A DNA stretch of 64,000 nucleotides from Sphingomonas jejuensis (GTDB lineage: Bacteria > Pseudomonadota > Alphaproteobacteria > Sphingomonadales > Sphingomonadaceae), in the NCBI RefSeq assembly GCF_011927695.1, contig NZ_JAATJE010000001.1:1240001-1304000 (forward strand), written 5' to 3'. Below are positions 17,804 through 25,189 of this stretch, piece by piece. The first letter of the stretch is position 1. The number at the start of each line of letters is the position of its first letter. Made by a program: the position numbers and the translations under genes. The notes below the pieces were generated by a model. The model worked only from the letters and a program-made list of their open reading frames with translations, ran no database searches and was not told the DNA's origin.

Positions 17804-19093
17804 TCAGGCCGGCTCCATCACCGACAGGATGTCGGCAACCTCGGCGACGGCGAAGGCGGTGTAGCTGTCACCGATGGCATAGGGCAGCAGCACCCGCCGC
17901 CCGCGCAGCAGCCCGCCGCAGCTGTAGGTGACGTTCGGGACATAGCCGCCGCGCTGCTCGTTGCTCGGGAACAGCAGCGGCGACGGCGTGCGCGCGATGA
18001 CGCGGGACGGATCGTCGCGATCGAGCAGGCAGGCACCGATGCAGTACCCGCGCACCATGCCGACGCCGTGAGTAAAGACCAGCCAGCCTTCGTCGATCTC
18101 GATCGGCGATCCGCAATTGCCGATCTGCACGAACTCCCAGGGGTATTTGGGCCGCAGGATGGGCGCACCCGTTTCCCAATGGTGCAGGTCGTCGGACAGA
18201 AGCAGCCAGATATTCTCGCTGTCCTGACGACCCAGCATCGCGAATTTTCCGCCGATCCGCCGTGGAAACAGCGCCATGCCCTTGTACGCCGTCATCGCCC
18301 CGGTCAGCGCGCGCATGTCCACCGTGCGCAGGTCCACGCCGCGCATCATCTCCTGCCGGGCCTCGTGGCCGTCGAAGGCGGTATAGGTGCCGATGACGCT
18401 TCGCGTGCCGTCATCGTCGGTGAAGTTCACCAGCCGCAGATCCTCGATCCCGTTGCGCTGGCTCGGCAGCACGGGGAAGATCACCGTTTCCGACACATCC
18501 TGGCTGTCGGCGCAGATCAGGCGCACCCAGTTGTCATCATGGGGCTCCACGCGCGGCGGCACGCCGTGCGGGCTCGCCGGATCGATCTCCAGCCGGTCGC
18601 CCGGTCCCCACACGCCGCTGCGGAAGGTGACGGAGGAGATATGTCCCTCCCCGATCCCGCGCAGAGAGAGGATGAAGCGGGTCTCGTCGTCGCGCGGCGG
18701 CGTGTCCTCCGGGATCGTGACGATGCTGGGATTGAACAGCGCGGCCGACTCGAATGCATATTCCTGGCTGAAATAGGCCCCGATCAGCAGCTGCTCGTGA
18801 TGGTCGCGCGCGCGATGCACGTCGATCTCGCCGCGCACCTCCTCGAACCGGCGCAGCAGCACTGCCTCCAGGTTGCGGTGCCGCGGGTGCATGGCGTCCG
18901 CCAGCAGCCGGTGCATGCGCTGATGCATCGCGTCGTCGAGCGCGAGCAGCCGGTCCACCACCGCCTGCGCCCGGGTCGGGCGATCCTTCGCGAACGCTTC
19001 GGGATAGCCGAAGCTGAACGGCCGGATCACGGTGCGCGACGCATCCGGATGAAGCGTGACGTCAAGCTTGGTGAAAACGTCGGCGGCGTTCAT
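17804..19093 (-). CDS. Glycoside hydrolase family 130 phosphorylase/hydrolase
   Basis: A 429-residue five-bladed beta-propeller enzyme. GH130 members act on beta-mannosides, mostly by phosphorolysis (mannosylglucose, beta-1,2-mannobiose). Landmarks are FNPSIVTIPED, SFSVTFRSG-like SSVTFRSGVWGPGDRLE, EDLRLVNF, YTAFDGHEA, NIWLLLSDDLHHWETGAPILRP, IGNCGSPIEIDEGWLVFTHGVG and GGYVPNVTYSCGGLLRGRRVLLPYAIGDSYTAFAV. The first 110 residues, rich in charged helices, are an N-terminal extension found in one GH130 subgroup. There is no signal peptide, so it acts in the cytoplasm. It stands alone between the MaoC operon and tRNA-Val; no sugar transporter is adjacent. Confidence 0.85.
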   Translation of the reverse strand: MNAADVFTKLDVTLHPDASRTVIRPFSFGYPEAFAKDRPTRAQAVVDRLLALDDAMHQRMHRLLADAMHPRHRNLEAVLLRRFEEVRGEIDVHRARDHHEQLLIGAYFSQEYAFESAALFNPSIVTIPEDTPPRDDETRFILSLRGIGEGHISSVTFRSGVWGPGDRLEIDPASPHGVPPRVEPHDDNWVRLICADSQDVSETVIFPVLPSQRNGIEDLRLVNFTDDDGTRSVIGTYTAFDGHEARQEMMRGVDLRTVDMRALTGAMTAYKGMALFPRRIGGKFAMLGRQDSENIWLLLSDDLHHWETGAPILRPKYPWEFVQIGNCGSPIEIDEGWLVFTHGVGMVRGYCIGACLLDRDDPSRVIARTPSPLLFPSNEQRGGYVPNVTYSCGGLLRGRRVLLPYAIGDSYTAFAVAEVADILSVMEPA

Positions 19094-19176
19094 GCAAGGG
19101 CCTCGGCGCAGGCTGCCCGTGCATGCGCGGCGGTCCGCAATGCCGGACCGGAGGATTTCTCATCAAGGATGGGAAA

Positions 19177-19251
19177 TGGTGGGCGTGGCAAGGATTGAAC
19201 TTGCGACCCCTGCGATGTCAACACAGTGCTCTACCACTGAGCTACACGCCC
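19177..19251 (-). tRNA. tRNA-Val (GAC anticodon)
   Basis: Read on the minus strand: acceptor GGGCGTG with CACGCCC, D-stem GCTC/GAGC, anticodon stem CTGTG/CGCAG with loop TTGACAT (anticodon GAC), T-stem GCAAG/CTTGC, discriminator A and an encoded CCA at 19177-19179. A complete cloverleaf. Confidence 0.97.
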
Positions 19252-19296
19252 ACTCTGCCGGCGCGTCTAGCTGCGCGCGCCCGGCTGTGCAAGCGG

Positions 19297-19674
19297 TCAC
19301 GGAAGCTTTGTTGCGCTTCCCAGCTCGAACAGCCGGTCGACCTCGGCCACCAGCTCCCGCAGGTGGAAGGGCTTCGACAGGACGCGCGCCTGCGGCACTT
19401 CCTTGCCCGCGCGCAGCGTCACGGCGGCGAAGCCGGTGATGAACATCACGCGCATTTCCGGCGCGATCTTGGCCGCCCGCTGGGCGAGCTCGATCCCGTC
19501 CATTTCCGGCATCACGATGTCGGACAGCAGCAGGTCGAACTGCTCCGTTTCCAGCAGCGGCACCGCTGCCGTGCCGCGATCCACCGCCACGACCTCATAG
19601 CCCGATTTCTCGAGCGCCCGGGTCAGGTAGGAGCGCATCGCCTCCTCGTCCTCGGCCAGGAGAATCCGGATCAT
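19297..19674 (-). CDS. cpdR: CpdR-type single-domain response regulator
   Basis: A 125-residue receiver domain with no output domain. The phosphoacceptor is Asp52 in LLSDIVMPEMDG, with acidic residues Glu8 and Asp9, and Lys in VLSKPF. The sequence LAEDEEAMRSYLTRALEKSGYEV is characteristic of CpdR, which in Caulobacter, when unphosphorylated, brings ClpXP to the pole and primes it to degrade cell-cycle substrates; the phosphorelay is CckA-ChpT. It stands alone, divergent from the N-formylglutamate amidohydrolase gene across 126 bases. Confidence 0.9.
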   Translation of the reverse strand: MIRILLAEDEEAMRSYLTRALEKSGYEVVAVDRGTAAVPLLETEQFDLLLSDIVMPEMDGIELAQRAAKIAPEMRVMFITGFAAVTLRAGKEVPQARVLSKPFHLRELVAEVDRLFELGSATKLP

Positions 19675-19800
19675 CGTGCGCCTTTCCGCCTCCGCAACAC
19701 CGGCAACCGACCGGGTCCGACGCGCTTATGCTCGTTCGACTTAAGATTTTCCATAAGGTCGTTGATTGCGGGCCGCCGGACGGGCGCGTAGCACGACGAG

Positions 19801-20616
19801 ATGACAGGCAGCAGCCACGCCGATCCGGGATGCGTGCTCATCACGGTGTCGCATGCCGGGCGGGCGGAGCCGGCGGACATGGCCGCCATGCTCCGCGTGC
19901 CGCCCGACCGGCTGCTGCCGCTGGAGGATCGCCACGTCGATCGCCTGACCGTTGCGGCCGAGGAAGCCGGCGTGCCGGTCATCCGGGCCGACCGGCCGCG
20001 CTCCTGGATCGATCTCAACCGCCGGGAGGACGAGCTCGACCCCGCGATGGTGGCGGGCGGCTGGCCGGACGGTCCGCTCAACGCGACCGCGAAGATGCTG
20101 GGGGGGCTGGGGCTGATCCCGCGCCGCCTTGCCGGGATCGGCGACATCTGGCGCGCGCCGCTTGCCGCGGATCATGTCCGGCGCCGCATCCGCGAGGATT
20201 ACCGCCCCTTCCACGAAGCGGTGGCCGCAACCCTCCGCGCCATGCGGGACCGGCACGGCAGGGCGGTGCTGATCGACCTTCATTCCATGCCTGCGGCCCT
20301 GCCGCAGATGGTCGTCGGCGACCTGTTCGGACGGTCCGCGCCGCGGATGCTGGTGGACCGTGTCCTCGCCTGCGGGCGGGATCACGGCCTTACCGTCGCC
20401 CGCAACAAGCCTTATGCGGGCGGCCACATCGTTGAGCGGCACGGCGATCCGCGCCAGGGCGTCGCGGCGGTCCAGGTGGAGCTCAGCCGGCGCCTTTACC
20501 TGCAGCCGGACCTGTCCACCCCCGACGAGGCCGGCGTGGCGGCGATGGCGCGCCTGGTCGCCGATCTCGCCGCGCTTGCGGCGGAGGACGCCGACCACGC
20601 GGTCGCGGCCGAGTAG
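19801..20616 (+). CDS. N-formylglutamate amidohydrolase-family enzyme
   Basis: A 271-residue FGase-family zinc hydrolase. Motifs: LITVSHAGRAEP near the N-terminus (metal His), DRHVDRL, IRADRPRSWIDLNRREDELDP, VLIDLHSMPA (metal site) and NKPYAGGHIVERHGDP. True members (HutG) release glutamate from N-formylglutamate in histidine breakdown, but many genomic relatives without hut neighbours have unknown substrates. No hut gene lies here, so the exact reaction is uncertain. The ATG at 19801 has weak Shine-Dalgarno support (acgacgag). Downstream, on the other strand, lies a candidate small RNA. Confidence 0.82.
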   Translation: MTGSSHADPGCVLITVSHAGRAEPADMAAMLRVPPDRLLPLEDRHVDRLTVAAEEAGVPVIRADRPRSWIDLNRREDELDPAMVAGGWPDGPLNATAKMLGGLGLIPRRLAGIGDIWRAPLAADHVRRRIREDYRPFHEAVAATLRAMRDRHGRAVLIDLHSMPAALPQMVVGDLFGRSAPRMLVDRVLACGRDHGLTVARNKPYAGGHIVERHGDPRQGVAAVQVELSRRLYLQPDLSTPDEAGVAAMARLVADLAALAAEDADHAVAAE

Positions 20617-20620
20617 CGCT

Positions 20621-20656
20621 CAAAGAAAAAGCCACCCCGGGCAAGCCCGGAGTGGC
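20621..20656 (-). terminator. Rho-independent terminator of the small RNA
   Basis: A stem of about 11-12 bp (20645-20656 with 20631-20642, one G-T pair) followed on the minus strand by TTTTTCTTT. It is a strong terminator for minus-strand transcription. Confidence 0.8.
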
Positions 20657-20726
20657 CAAGGTTCAGGGAGGAACATGTCCCGGAGGACATGCCGACGCGG
20701 GCGAAAGGGGGGGAACGCCCGGCGTC
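20622..20726 (-). ncRNA. Candidate small regulatory RNA with C-rich hairpin loops (cuckoo-RNA-like)
   Basis: Between two genes on opposite strands, the minus strand shows a complete small-RNA unit of about 105 bases. A promoter lies at 20733-20760. Three hairpins follow: stem 20716-20720 with 20699-20703 and a loop of seven consecutive C; a 7-bp stem (20685-20691 with 20674-20680) around loop TCCG; and stem GTTC/GAAC (20671-20674 with 20661-20664) around loop CTCCCT. A GC-rich terminator with a T-run ends it. C-rich CCUCC-like loops that could mask ribosome binding sites are the hallmark of alphaproteobacterial cuckoo RNAs. Expression and family membership are inferred. A 19-codon frame on the opposite strand is judged spurious. 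Confidence 0.5.
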
Positions 20727-20732
20727 CACTCT

Positions 20733-20760
20733 AAAATAATCGGGGCGGCCTTTGGTTCAA
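20733..20760 (-). promoter_or_regulatory. Candidate sigma-70 promoter of the small RNA
   Basis: On the minus strand TTGAAC (20760-20755) is separated by 16 bases from TATTTT (20738-20733). Each box matches four of six consensus bases. It would start transcription near 20726. Confidence 0.45.
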
Positions 20761-20768
20761 GCCGCCCC
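20742..20768 (-). terminator. Hairpin after sapC, possible terminator
   Basis: An 8-bp perfect GC stem (20761-20768 with 20742-20749) and an 11-base loop, 12 bases after the sapC stop, followed on the minus strand by a moderately T-rich run. It overlaps the small-RNA promoter. Confidence 0.5.
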
Positions 20769-20779
20769 GCCGCAATTTT

Positions 20780-21577
20780 TCAACCGTTGGCCGGTGCGGG
20801 AATGGTCGCGCTGGTCTGTTCGACGGTGGGTCCCCTGCCCAATTCCTGCTGGCGGGCGAAGATGTCGCGCATCAGCCCGAGCGAGAACAGGTGGGCGTAC
20901 AGCAGCGGCAGCATGCCGTTCTGCGACATCTTGCGCAGCTGGTCGCCGCGCAGGTCGCGCAGCTTCTGCTCGTCGACCATGCGGAAACCGCGATAGATGA
21001 AGGGCTGCTCGATGCCCTGCTGCTGGATCGACACCTCGCCGTCCATCAGCAGGCCGCTCTCGTTCAGCTCCTTCATGAACAGCTGGGTCTGTTGCCCCGC
21101 CTGCTCGAACTGCTCGCAGAACTGCAGGATCTGCTTGGTCACCTCGGACGGCTGGTCACCGTCGAACAGCTGGTCGCCCGGCCCCTCGGCCGCGACCGCG
21201 CCGGCGGTCGGATCGAAGCACAAGGACAGCTCGTCCGTGTCGGGGCGAAGCTTGGCGAGCATCCACGGATACCGGCGAATATAGGCGGGCACATAGGCCT
21301 CGCGCGTCAGCCGGCCATTCTCGTCGACGAAGGTGTTGACGCCTTCGTTCAGGCCCATCAGCGCCAACGGAACGCTGCCGTCGCCGCCCGAAAAGATGAT
21401 CGGGTAGAAGCGCTGCGCCATCGCGAACTCGTCGGTGGTCAGCGGAATGGCATGCTGCGTCGACAGGAAGGGCGCGCTGTCCATCTGCTTGTTGAACCAG
21501 CCCTTGTGCTGGCTCGACGACAGCGGGACGAGGTCCTGGTAGAACAGGGGCAGGCTTTGTTGCGGCGCGCTCGCCAT
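20780..21577 (-). CDS. SapC-family protein
   Basis: A 265-residue protein with the SapC domain through most of its length: LFYQDLVPLSSSQHKGWF, then HAIPLTTDEFAMAQRFYPIIFS, PLALMGLNEGVNTFVDENG, YVPAYIRRYPWMLA and LCFDPT, then LFDGDQPSEVTKQILQFCEQFEQ and FRMVDEQKLRDL. The family is named for an S-layer gene cluster in Campylobacter. In sphingomonads and Caulobacter, SapC genes usually sit beside TonB receptors and tryptophan halogenases; here it is on its own. There is no signal peptide. Biochemical function is unknown. Confidence 0.85.
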   Translation of the reverse strand: MASAPQQSLPLFYQDLVPLSSSQHKGWFNKQMDSAPFLSTQHAIPLTTDEFAMAQRFYPIIFSGGDGSVPLALMGLNEGVNTFVDENGRLTREAYVPAYIRRYPWMLAKLRPDTDELSLCFDPTAGAVAAEGPGDQLFDGDQPSEVTKQILQFCEQFEQAGQQTQLFMKELNESGLLMDGEVSIQQQGIEQPFIYRGFRMVDEQKLRDLRGDQLRKMSQNGMLPLLYAHLFSLGLMRDIFARQQELGRGPTVEQTSATIPAPANG

Positions 21578-21689
21578 CGGCTCGGAACTCCGGACAGGTG
21601 AAGGATGCGGCGCCGTTGCCGGCGGTCGCGGATCGCCCGGGGTCTAGGTTGCGGGAACGCCGCGCGCAAGGCTGGCGCGGCCGGCCCCG

Positions 21690-21989
21690 TCAGAAGCCGG
21701 TGGGGATCGCCGGGGTGTCGCGGGCAATGTTCGCCGCAATGATCTCCGCGCCATCCTCGCTGAACCAGTTGTCCAGCTGCACCCACGCGATCGACTGGGT
21801 GCGGTCGAACGCCTCCAGCCTGTCCGCCGTCGGATCGACGGAGGCATCGGCATCGCCGTGAACGCGGTGCAACTGGCTCTCGCCCATCTCCGCGTCGACG
21901 ATGGGCCCGGCCTGGGCGTTAGCCTGCCCTGGCACGCTCGCGCCGGTCAGCGCAGCGGCGATAAACATGATCTCGAACGGTCCGGCCAT
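21690..21989 (-). CDS. Small hypothetical exported protein
   Basis: A 99-residue protein preceded by an excellent Shine-Dalgarno (ggaaaggaa, 9 bases before the ATG). The N-terminus (MAGPFEIMFIAAALTGASVPGQANAQ) may be a signal peptide or membrane anchor. The rest is acidic and contains AFDRTQSIAWVQLDNWFSEDGAE. I do not recognise a family. Codon use is like its neighbours. It lies between sapC and pyrG on the same strand, 73 bases from pyrG, with an inverted repeat CGTTAA/TTAACG (22012-22029) directly upstream. Confidence 0.6.
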   Translation of the reverse strand: MAGPFEIMFIAAALTGASVPGQANAQAGPIVDAEMGESQLHRVHGDADASVDPTADRLEAFDRTQSIAWVQLDNWFSEDGAEIIAANIARDTPAIPTGF

Positions 21990-22062
21990 GGTCGTTCCTT
22001 TCCCGACCCCCCGTTAACCTTGATTAACGAGCGGTCGGGACGGACGTTCCTTTCCGCGCCGA

Positions 22063-23694
22063 TCAGACCAGCCGGCTTTGCCGGACTGCGGCCTCCACGA
22101 AGCTCCTGAACAGCGGATGCGGATCGAACGGCTTGGACTTCAGCTCGGGATGGAACTGGACGCCCACGAACCACGGGTGGTCGGGCCGCTCCACGATCTC
22201 CGGCAGCTGGCCGTCCGGCGACAGGCCGGAAAACACGAGCCCGCCCGATTCCAGCGCCTCGCGATAGTTGGTGTTCACCTCGTACCGGTGGCGGTGCCGC
22301 TCGCTGATGTGCGTGTCGCCGTAGATGCTTGCGGCCACGCTGTTGCCGGCGAGCGCCGCCGGATAGGCACCAAGCCGCATGGTGCCGCCCAGGTCGCCGC
22401 CGGCCGCGCGCTGCTGCAGCCCTTCGGCCGACATCCACTCGCCGATCAGGCCGACGACCGGCTCGCCGGTCGATCCGAACTCGGTGGTGGACGCATTGGC
22501 GATGCCGGCCACGTTGCGCGCACCCTCGACGCAGGCGAGCTGCATGCCAAGGCAGATGCCCAGGAACGGCACGTTGCGCTCCCGCGCGAAGCGCACGGAC
22601 GCGATCTTGCCCTCGCTGCCGCGCTCGCCGAAGCCGCCGGGCACCAGGATGGCGTGCATCGGCTCCAGCTGGTCGACCAGCGCCTCGTCATCCTCGAACA
22701 TCTCGGCGTCGAGCCATTTGACCCGCACGCGCACCTTGTTGGCGATGCCGCCGTGGACCAGCGCCTCGTGCAGCGACTTGTACGCATCCGGCAGCCCGAC
22801 ATATTTGCCGACCACGCCGACCGTCACTTCGCCTTCCGGATTGTCCAGCCGGTCGACGATCTCCGACCAGCGCGACAGGTCCGGTGCCCGGCCCGGCTGG
22901 ATGCCGAAGGCGCGAAGCACCTCCGTGTCCAAGCCCTCGGCATGATATTGCAGCGGCACGGCATAGATGGACCGCGCGTCCAGCGCCGGGATGACCGCCG
23001 ACTTTGGCACGTTGCAGAACAGGGCGATCTTCGCGCGCTCGCCGTCCGGCAGCGGCTGCTCGCACCGGCACACCAGCAGGTCCGGCTGGATGCCGAGCGA
23101 GGTCAGCTCGCGCACCGAATGCTGCGTCGGCTTGGTCTTCAGCTCGCCTGCCGCCGCGATGTACGGCACCAGCGTGACGTGCACGAACACGCTGTTCTCG
23201 CGCCCGATGTCGTTCCGAAGCTGTCGGATCGCCTCGATGAACGGCAGCGATTCGATGTCGCCGACGGTGCCGCCGATCTCGCACAGCACGAAATCCAGGT
23301 CCTCGGTCTCGGCCTGCGCGAACTGCTTGATGGCGTCGGTGACGTGCGGGATCACCTGCACGGTCGCGCCCAGGAAGTCGCCGCGCCGCTCCTTGGAGAT
23401 GATCGACTGGTAGATACGGCCGGAGGTGATGTTGTCCGACTTGCGGCTCGGCACGCCCGTGAAGCGCTCGTAATGCCCCAGGTCCAGGTCGGTCTCGGCG
23501 CCGTCGTCGGTCACATAGACCTCGCCGTGCTGATAGGGGCTCATCGTGCCCGGATCGACGTTTAGATAGGGATCGAACTTGCGGATTCGCACGCGATAGC
23601 CGCGCGCCTGCAGGAGCGCCGCGAGCGACGCCGCCATGAGACCCTTGCCGAGCGACGAGACCACGCCGCCGGTGATGAAGATATACCGCGCCAT
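22063..23694 (-). CDS. pyrG: CTP synthase
   Basis: A 543-residue CTP synthase, which aminates UTP to CTP with ATP and glutamine. The N-terminal synthetase domain (about 1-270) shows [21 protein letters not shown] (ATP loop) and [11 protein letters not shown]. The C-terminal glutamine amidotransferase has [10 protein letters not shown], the catalytic Cys in [11 protein letters not shown] and the His-Glu pair in [17 protein letters not shown]. Length and motifs are all standard. It follows secG on the same strand after 116 bases. Confidence 0.98.
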   Translation of the reverse strand: MARYIFITGGVVSSLGKGLMAASLAALLQARGYRVRIRKFDPYLNVDPGTMSPYQHGEVYVTDDGAETDLDLGHYERFTGVPSRKSDNITSGRIYQSIISKERRGDFLGATVQVIPHVTDAIKQFAQAETEDLDFVLCEIGGTVGDIESLPFIEAIRQLRNDIGRENSVFVHVTLVPYIAAAGELKTKPTQHSVRELTSLGIQPDLLVCRCEQPLPDGERAKIALFCNVPKSAVIPALDARSIYAVPLQYHAEGLDTEVLRAFGIQPGRAPDLSRWSEIVDRLDNPEGEVTVGVVGKYVGLPDAYKSLHEALVHGGIANKVRVRVKWLDAEMFEDDEALVDQLEPMHAILVPGGFGERGSEGKIASVRFARERNVPFLGICLGMQLACVEGARNVAGIANASTTEFGSTGEPVVGLIGEWMSAEGLQQRAAGGDLGGTMRLGAYPAALAGNSVAASIYGDTHISERHRHRYEVNTNYREALESGGLVFSGLSPDGQLPEIVERPDHPWFVGVQFHPELKSKPFDPHPLFRSFVEAAVRQSRLV

Positions 23695-23810
23695 GGGGAG
23701 GATCGCTTAGACGGCCGACTCCGACCCGCGCAAGCGCGGCGGTTGGTCGGGATGGTTGATCGGGACGATCCCGGCCGCGTTCTGGCCGGGATCGGAAGGA
23801 ATGCGGCGGG

Positions 23811-24275
23811 TTAGTTCAGCGGCTCGTCCGGGGTGGCGGCATTGCCGGTTCCCGCACGGTCGCTCGGCGTCTCTGGCGTCGCGGCCGGCACCTGGCCGCT
23901 GCTGACGTCGGGACGCGGCGCGCCCATCGGCATGGCGCCAAAGCCAGATCCCTGCCGCGCCGCCTCGCCCAGCGGATCGGCGGGCGCGGGAACGGCCGGC
24001 TGCGCCGCGCCACCGGCCGCCACCGGCGTGTCGAGGTCCGACCGGCGATGCTGCACCGACGCGATCGTCGCCAGCGTGATCGACAAAACGACGAACACGG
24101 TCGCCAGGATGCTGGTCGCCCGTGTCAGGAAATTGGCCGCGCCCCGTGCCGAGATGAGCCCGGACGGGCTGCCGCCCTGCCCCAGCCCGCCGCCTTCCGA
24201 CCGCTGCATCAGGATGACGCCGACAAGTGCGGCGGCGACAATCGCCTGGACGACGAGCAGGAAGGTGAACAGCAT
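23811..24275 (-). CDS. secG: Preprotein translocase subunit SecG
   Basis: A 154-residue SecG, the small accessory membrane subunit of SecYEG. Two transmembrane helices are visible (LLVVQAIVAAALVGVILMQ at 5-23 and SILATVFVVLSITLATIAS near 56-74), joined by the conserved loop RSEGGGLGQGGSPSGLISARG. The long Pro/Ala-rich tail (about residues 85-154) is an extension common in alphaproteobacteria. It lies 72 bases after tpiA on the same strand and ahead of pyrG, a very common gene order (tpiA-secG-pyrG). Confidence 0.95.
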   Translation of the reverse strand: MLFTFLLVVQAIVAAALVGVILMQRSEGGGLGQGGSPSGLISARGAANFLTRATSILATVFVVLSITLATIASVQHRRSDLDTPVAAGGAAQPAVPAPADPLGEAARQGSGFGAMPMGAPRPDVSSGQVPAATPETPSDRAGTGNAATPDEPLN

Positions 24276-24347
24276 GCGGTGCCTTGCCGGAGATCAGTTG
24301 AAGGGCGGCGACTTAGCGGCTGGCGGCCGCATCTTCAACCGCCCGCG

Positions 24348-25088
24348 TCACACGCGTGCCGCCGCCTCGATGATCGGCACGAACCTGGCGGCATTGAGGC
24401 TCGCCCCGCCCACCAGTGCGCCATCGACATCGGGGATGGACAGGATGGAATGGGCGTTCTCCCCCGTCACCGACCCGCCGTAGAGGATCCGGATCGCATC
24501 GGCCCGCTCGCCGATCAGCATGCGCATCTTGGCGCGTGCGATGGCGTGGATGCCCGCGATCTCGTCGGGCGTGGGCGTGCGGCCGGTGCCGATCGCCCAG
24601 CGCGGCTCATAGGCCAGCGTCAGCCAGCTGCCGTCGCCATCTTCCGGCAGCGACTTCTCGATCTGCGCCTGCACGACGCGCTCGGCCCGGCCGGCGTCGC
24701 GCTCCGCCTGCGTTTCCCCGCAGCACAGCACCACGTCCAGCCCGTGCCGATGGGCGGCGGCGGCCTTGGCCCAGGCATCCTGGCTGGTCTCGCCCTGGTC
24801 GCCCCTCCGTTCCGAATGGCCCACGATGGCAAAGCGCGCGCCCACCTCCACCAGCATCGCGGCCGAAATGCACCCGGTATGCGCGCCCTTGTCGCGCTCA
24901 TGAACGTCCTGCGCGCCGATCGGCAGGGCGGACACCCGCGACGCCGCCCGGTCGATCAGCGTGAAGGGCACCGCGACCGCCACGTCCACGGATGGGTTCG
25001 CGGCGGCGGCGGCCGCCATCTGGTCGAGCTCGACGAGGCTGGAGCGGTCGCCGTGCATCTTCCAGTTGCCCACCACGAACTTGCGCAT
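24348..25088 (-). CDS. tpiA: Triosephosphate isomerase
   Basis: A 246-residue TIM, interconverting dihydroxyacetone phosphate and glyceraldehyde 3-phosphate. Catalytic residues are visible: Lys11 in VGNWKMHG, His in IVGHSERR and Glu in LAYEPRWAIGTG (the usual AYEPVWAIGTG with one change); phosphate-binding loops are TPT and YGGSV. It starts a minus-strand operon with secG and pyrG and is divergent from ppiD across 101 bases. Confidence 0.97.
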   Translation of the reverse strand: MRKFVVGNWKMHGDRSSLVELDQMAAAAAANPSVDVAVAVPFTLIDRAASRVSALPIGAQDVHERDKGAHTGCISAAMLVEVGARFAIVGHSERRGDQGETSQDAWAKAAAAHRHGLDVVLCCGETQAERDAGRAERVVQAQIEKSLPEDGDGSWLTLAYEPRWAIGTGRTPTPDEIAGIHAIARAKMRMLIGERADAIRILYGGSVTGENAHSILSIPDVDGALVGGASLNAARFVPIIEAAARV

Positions 25089-25189
25089 GCCTCGTCCTCC
25101 CCGCTGTTTCGCGTCCGGGTAGCAGCGGCATCGCGGCGGGCCAAGCGGGCGGCTTGATCGAGTCGCCGTCGCCCGCCTAAGGAGCCGGC

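Noticed and set aside
20675-20734. Plus-strand 19-codon Arg-rich frame with GGGAGG upstream
   Set aside because: Its sequence is dictated by the stems of the minus-strand hairpins, and the GGGAGG is the complement of a CTCCCT loop; no protein similarity.
22012-22029. CGTTAA/TTAACG inverted repeat resembling a CtrA site
   Set aside because: CtrA boxes are TTAA-N7-TTAA; here the spacer is six bases, so it is noted but not called a CtrA site.
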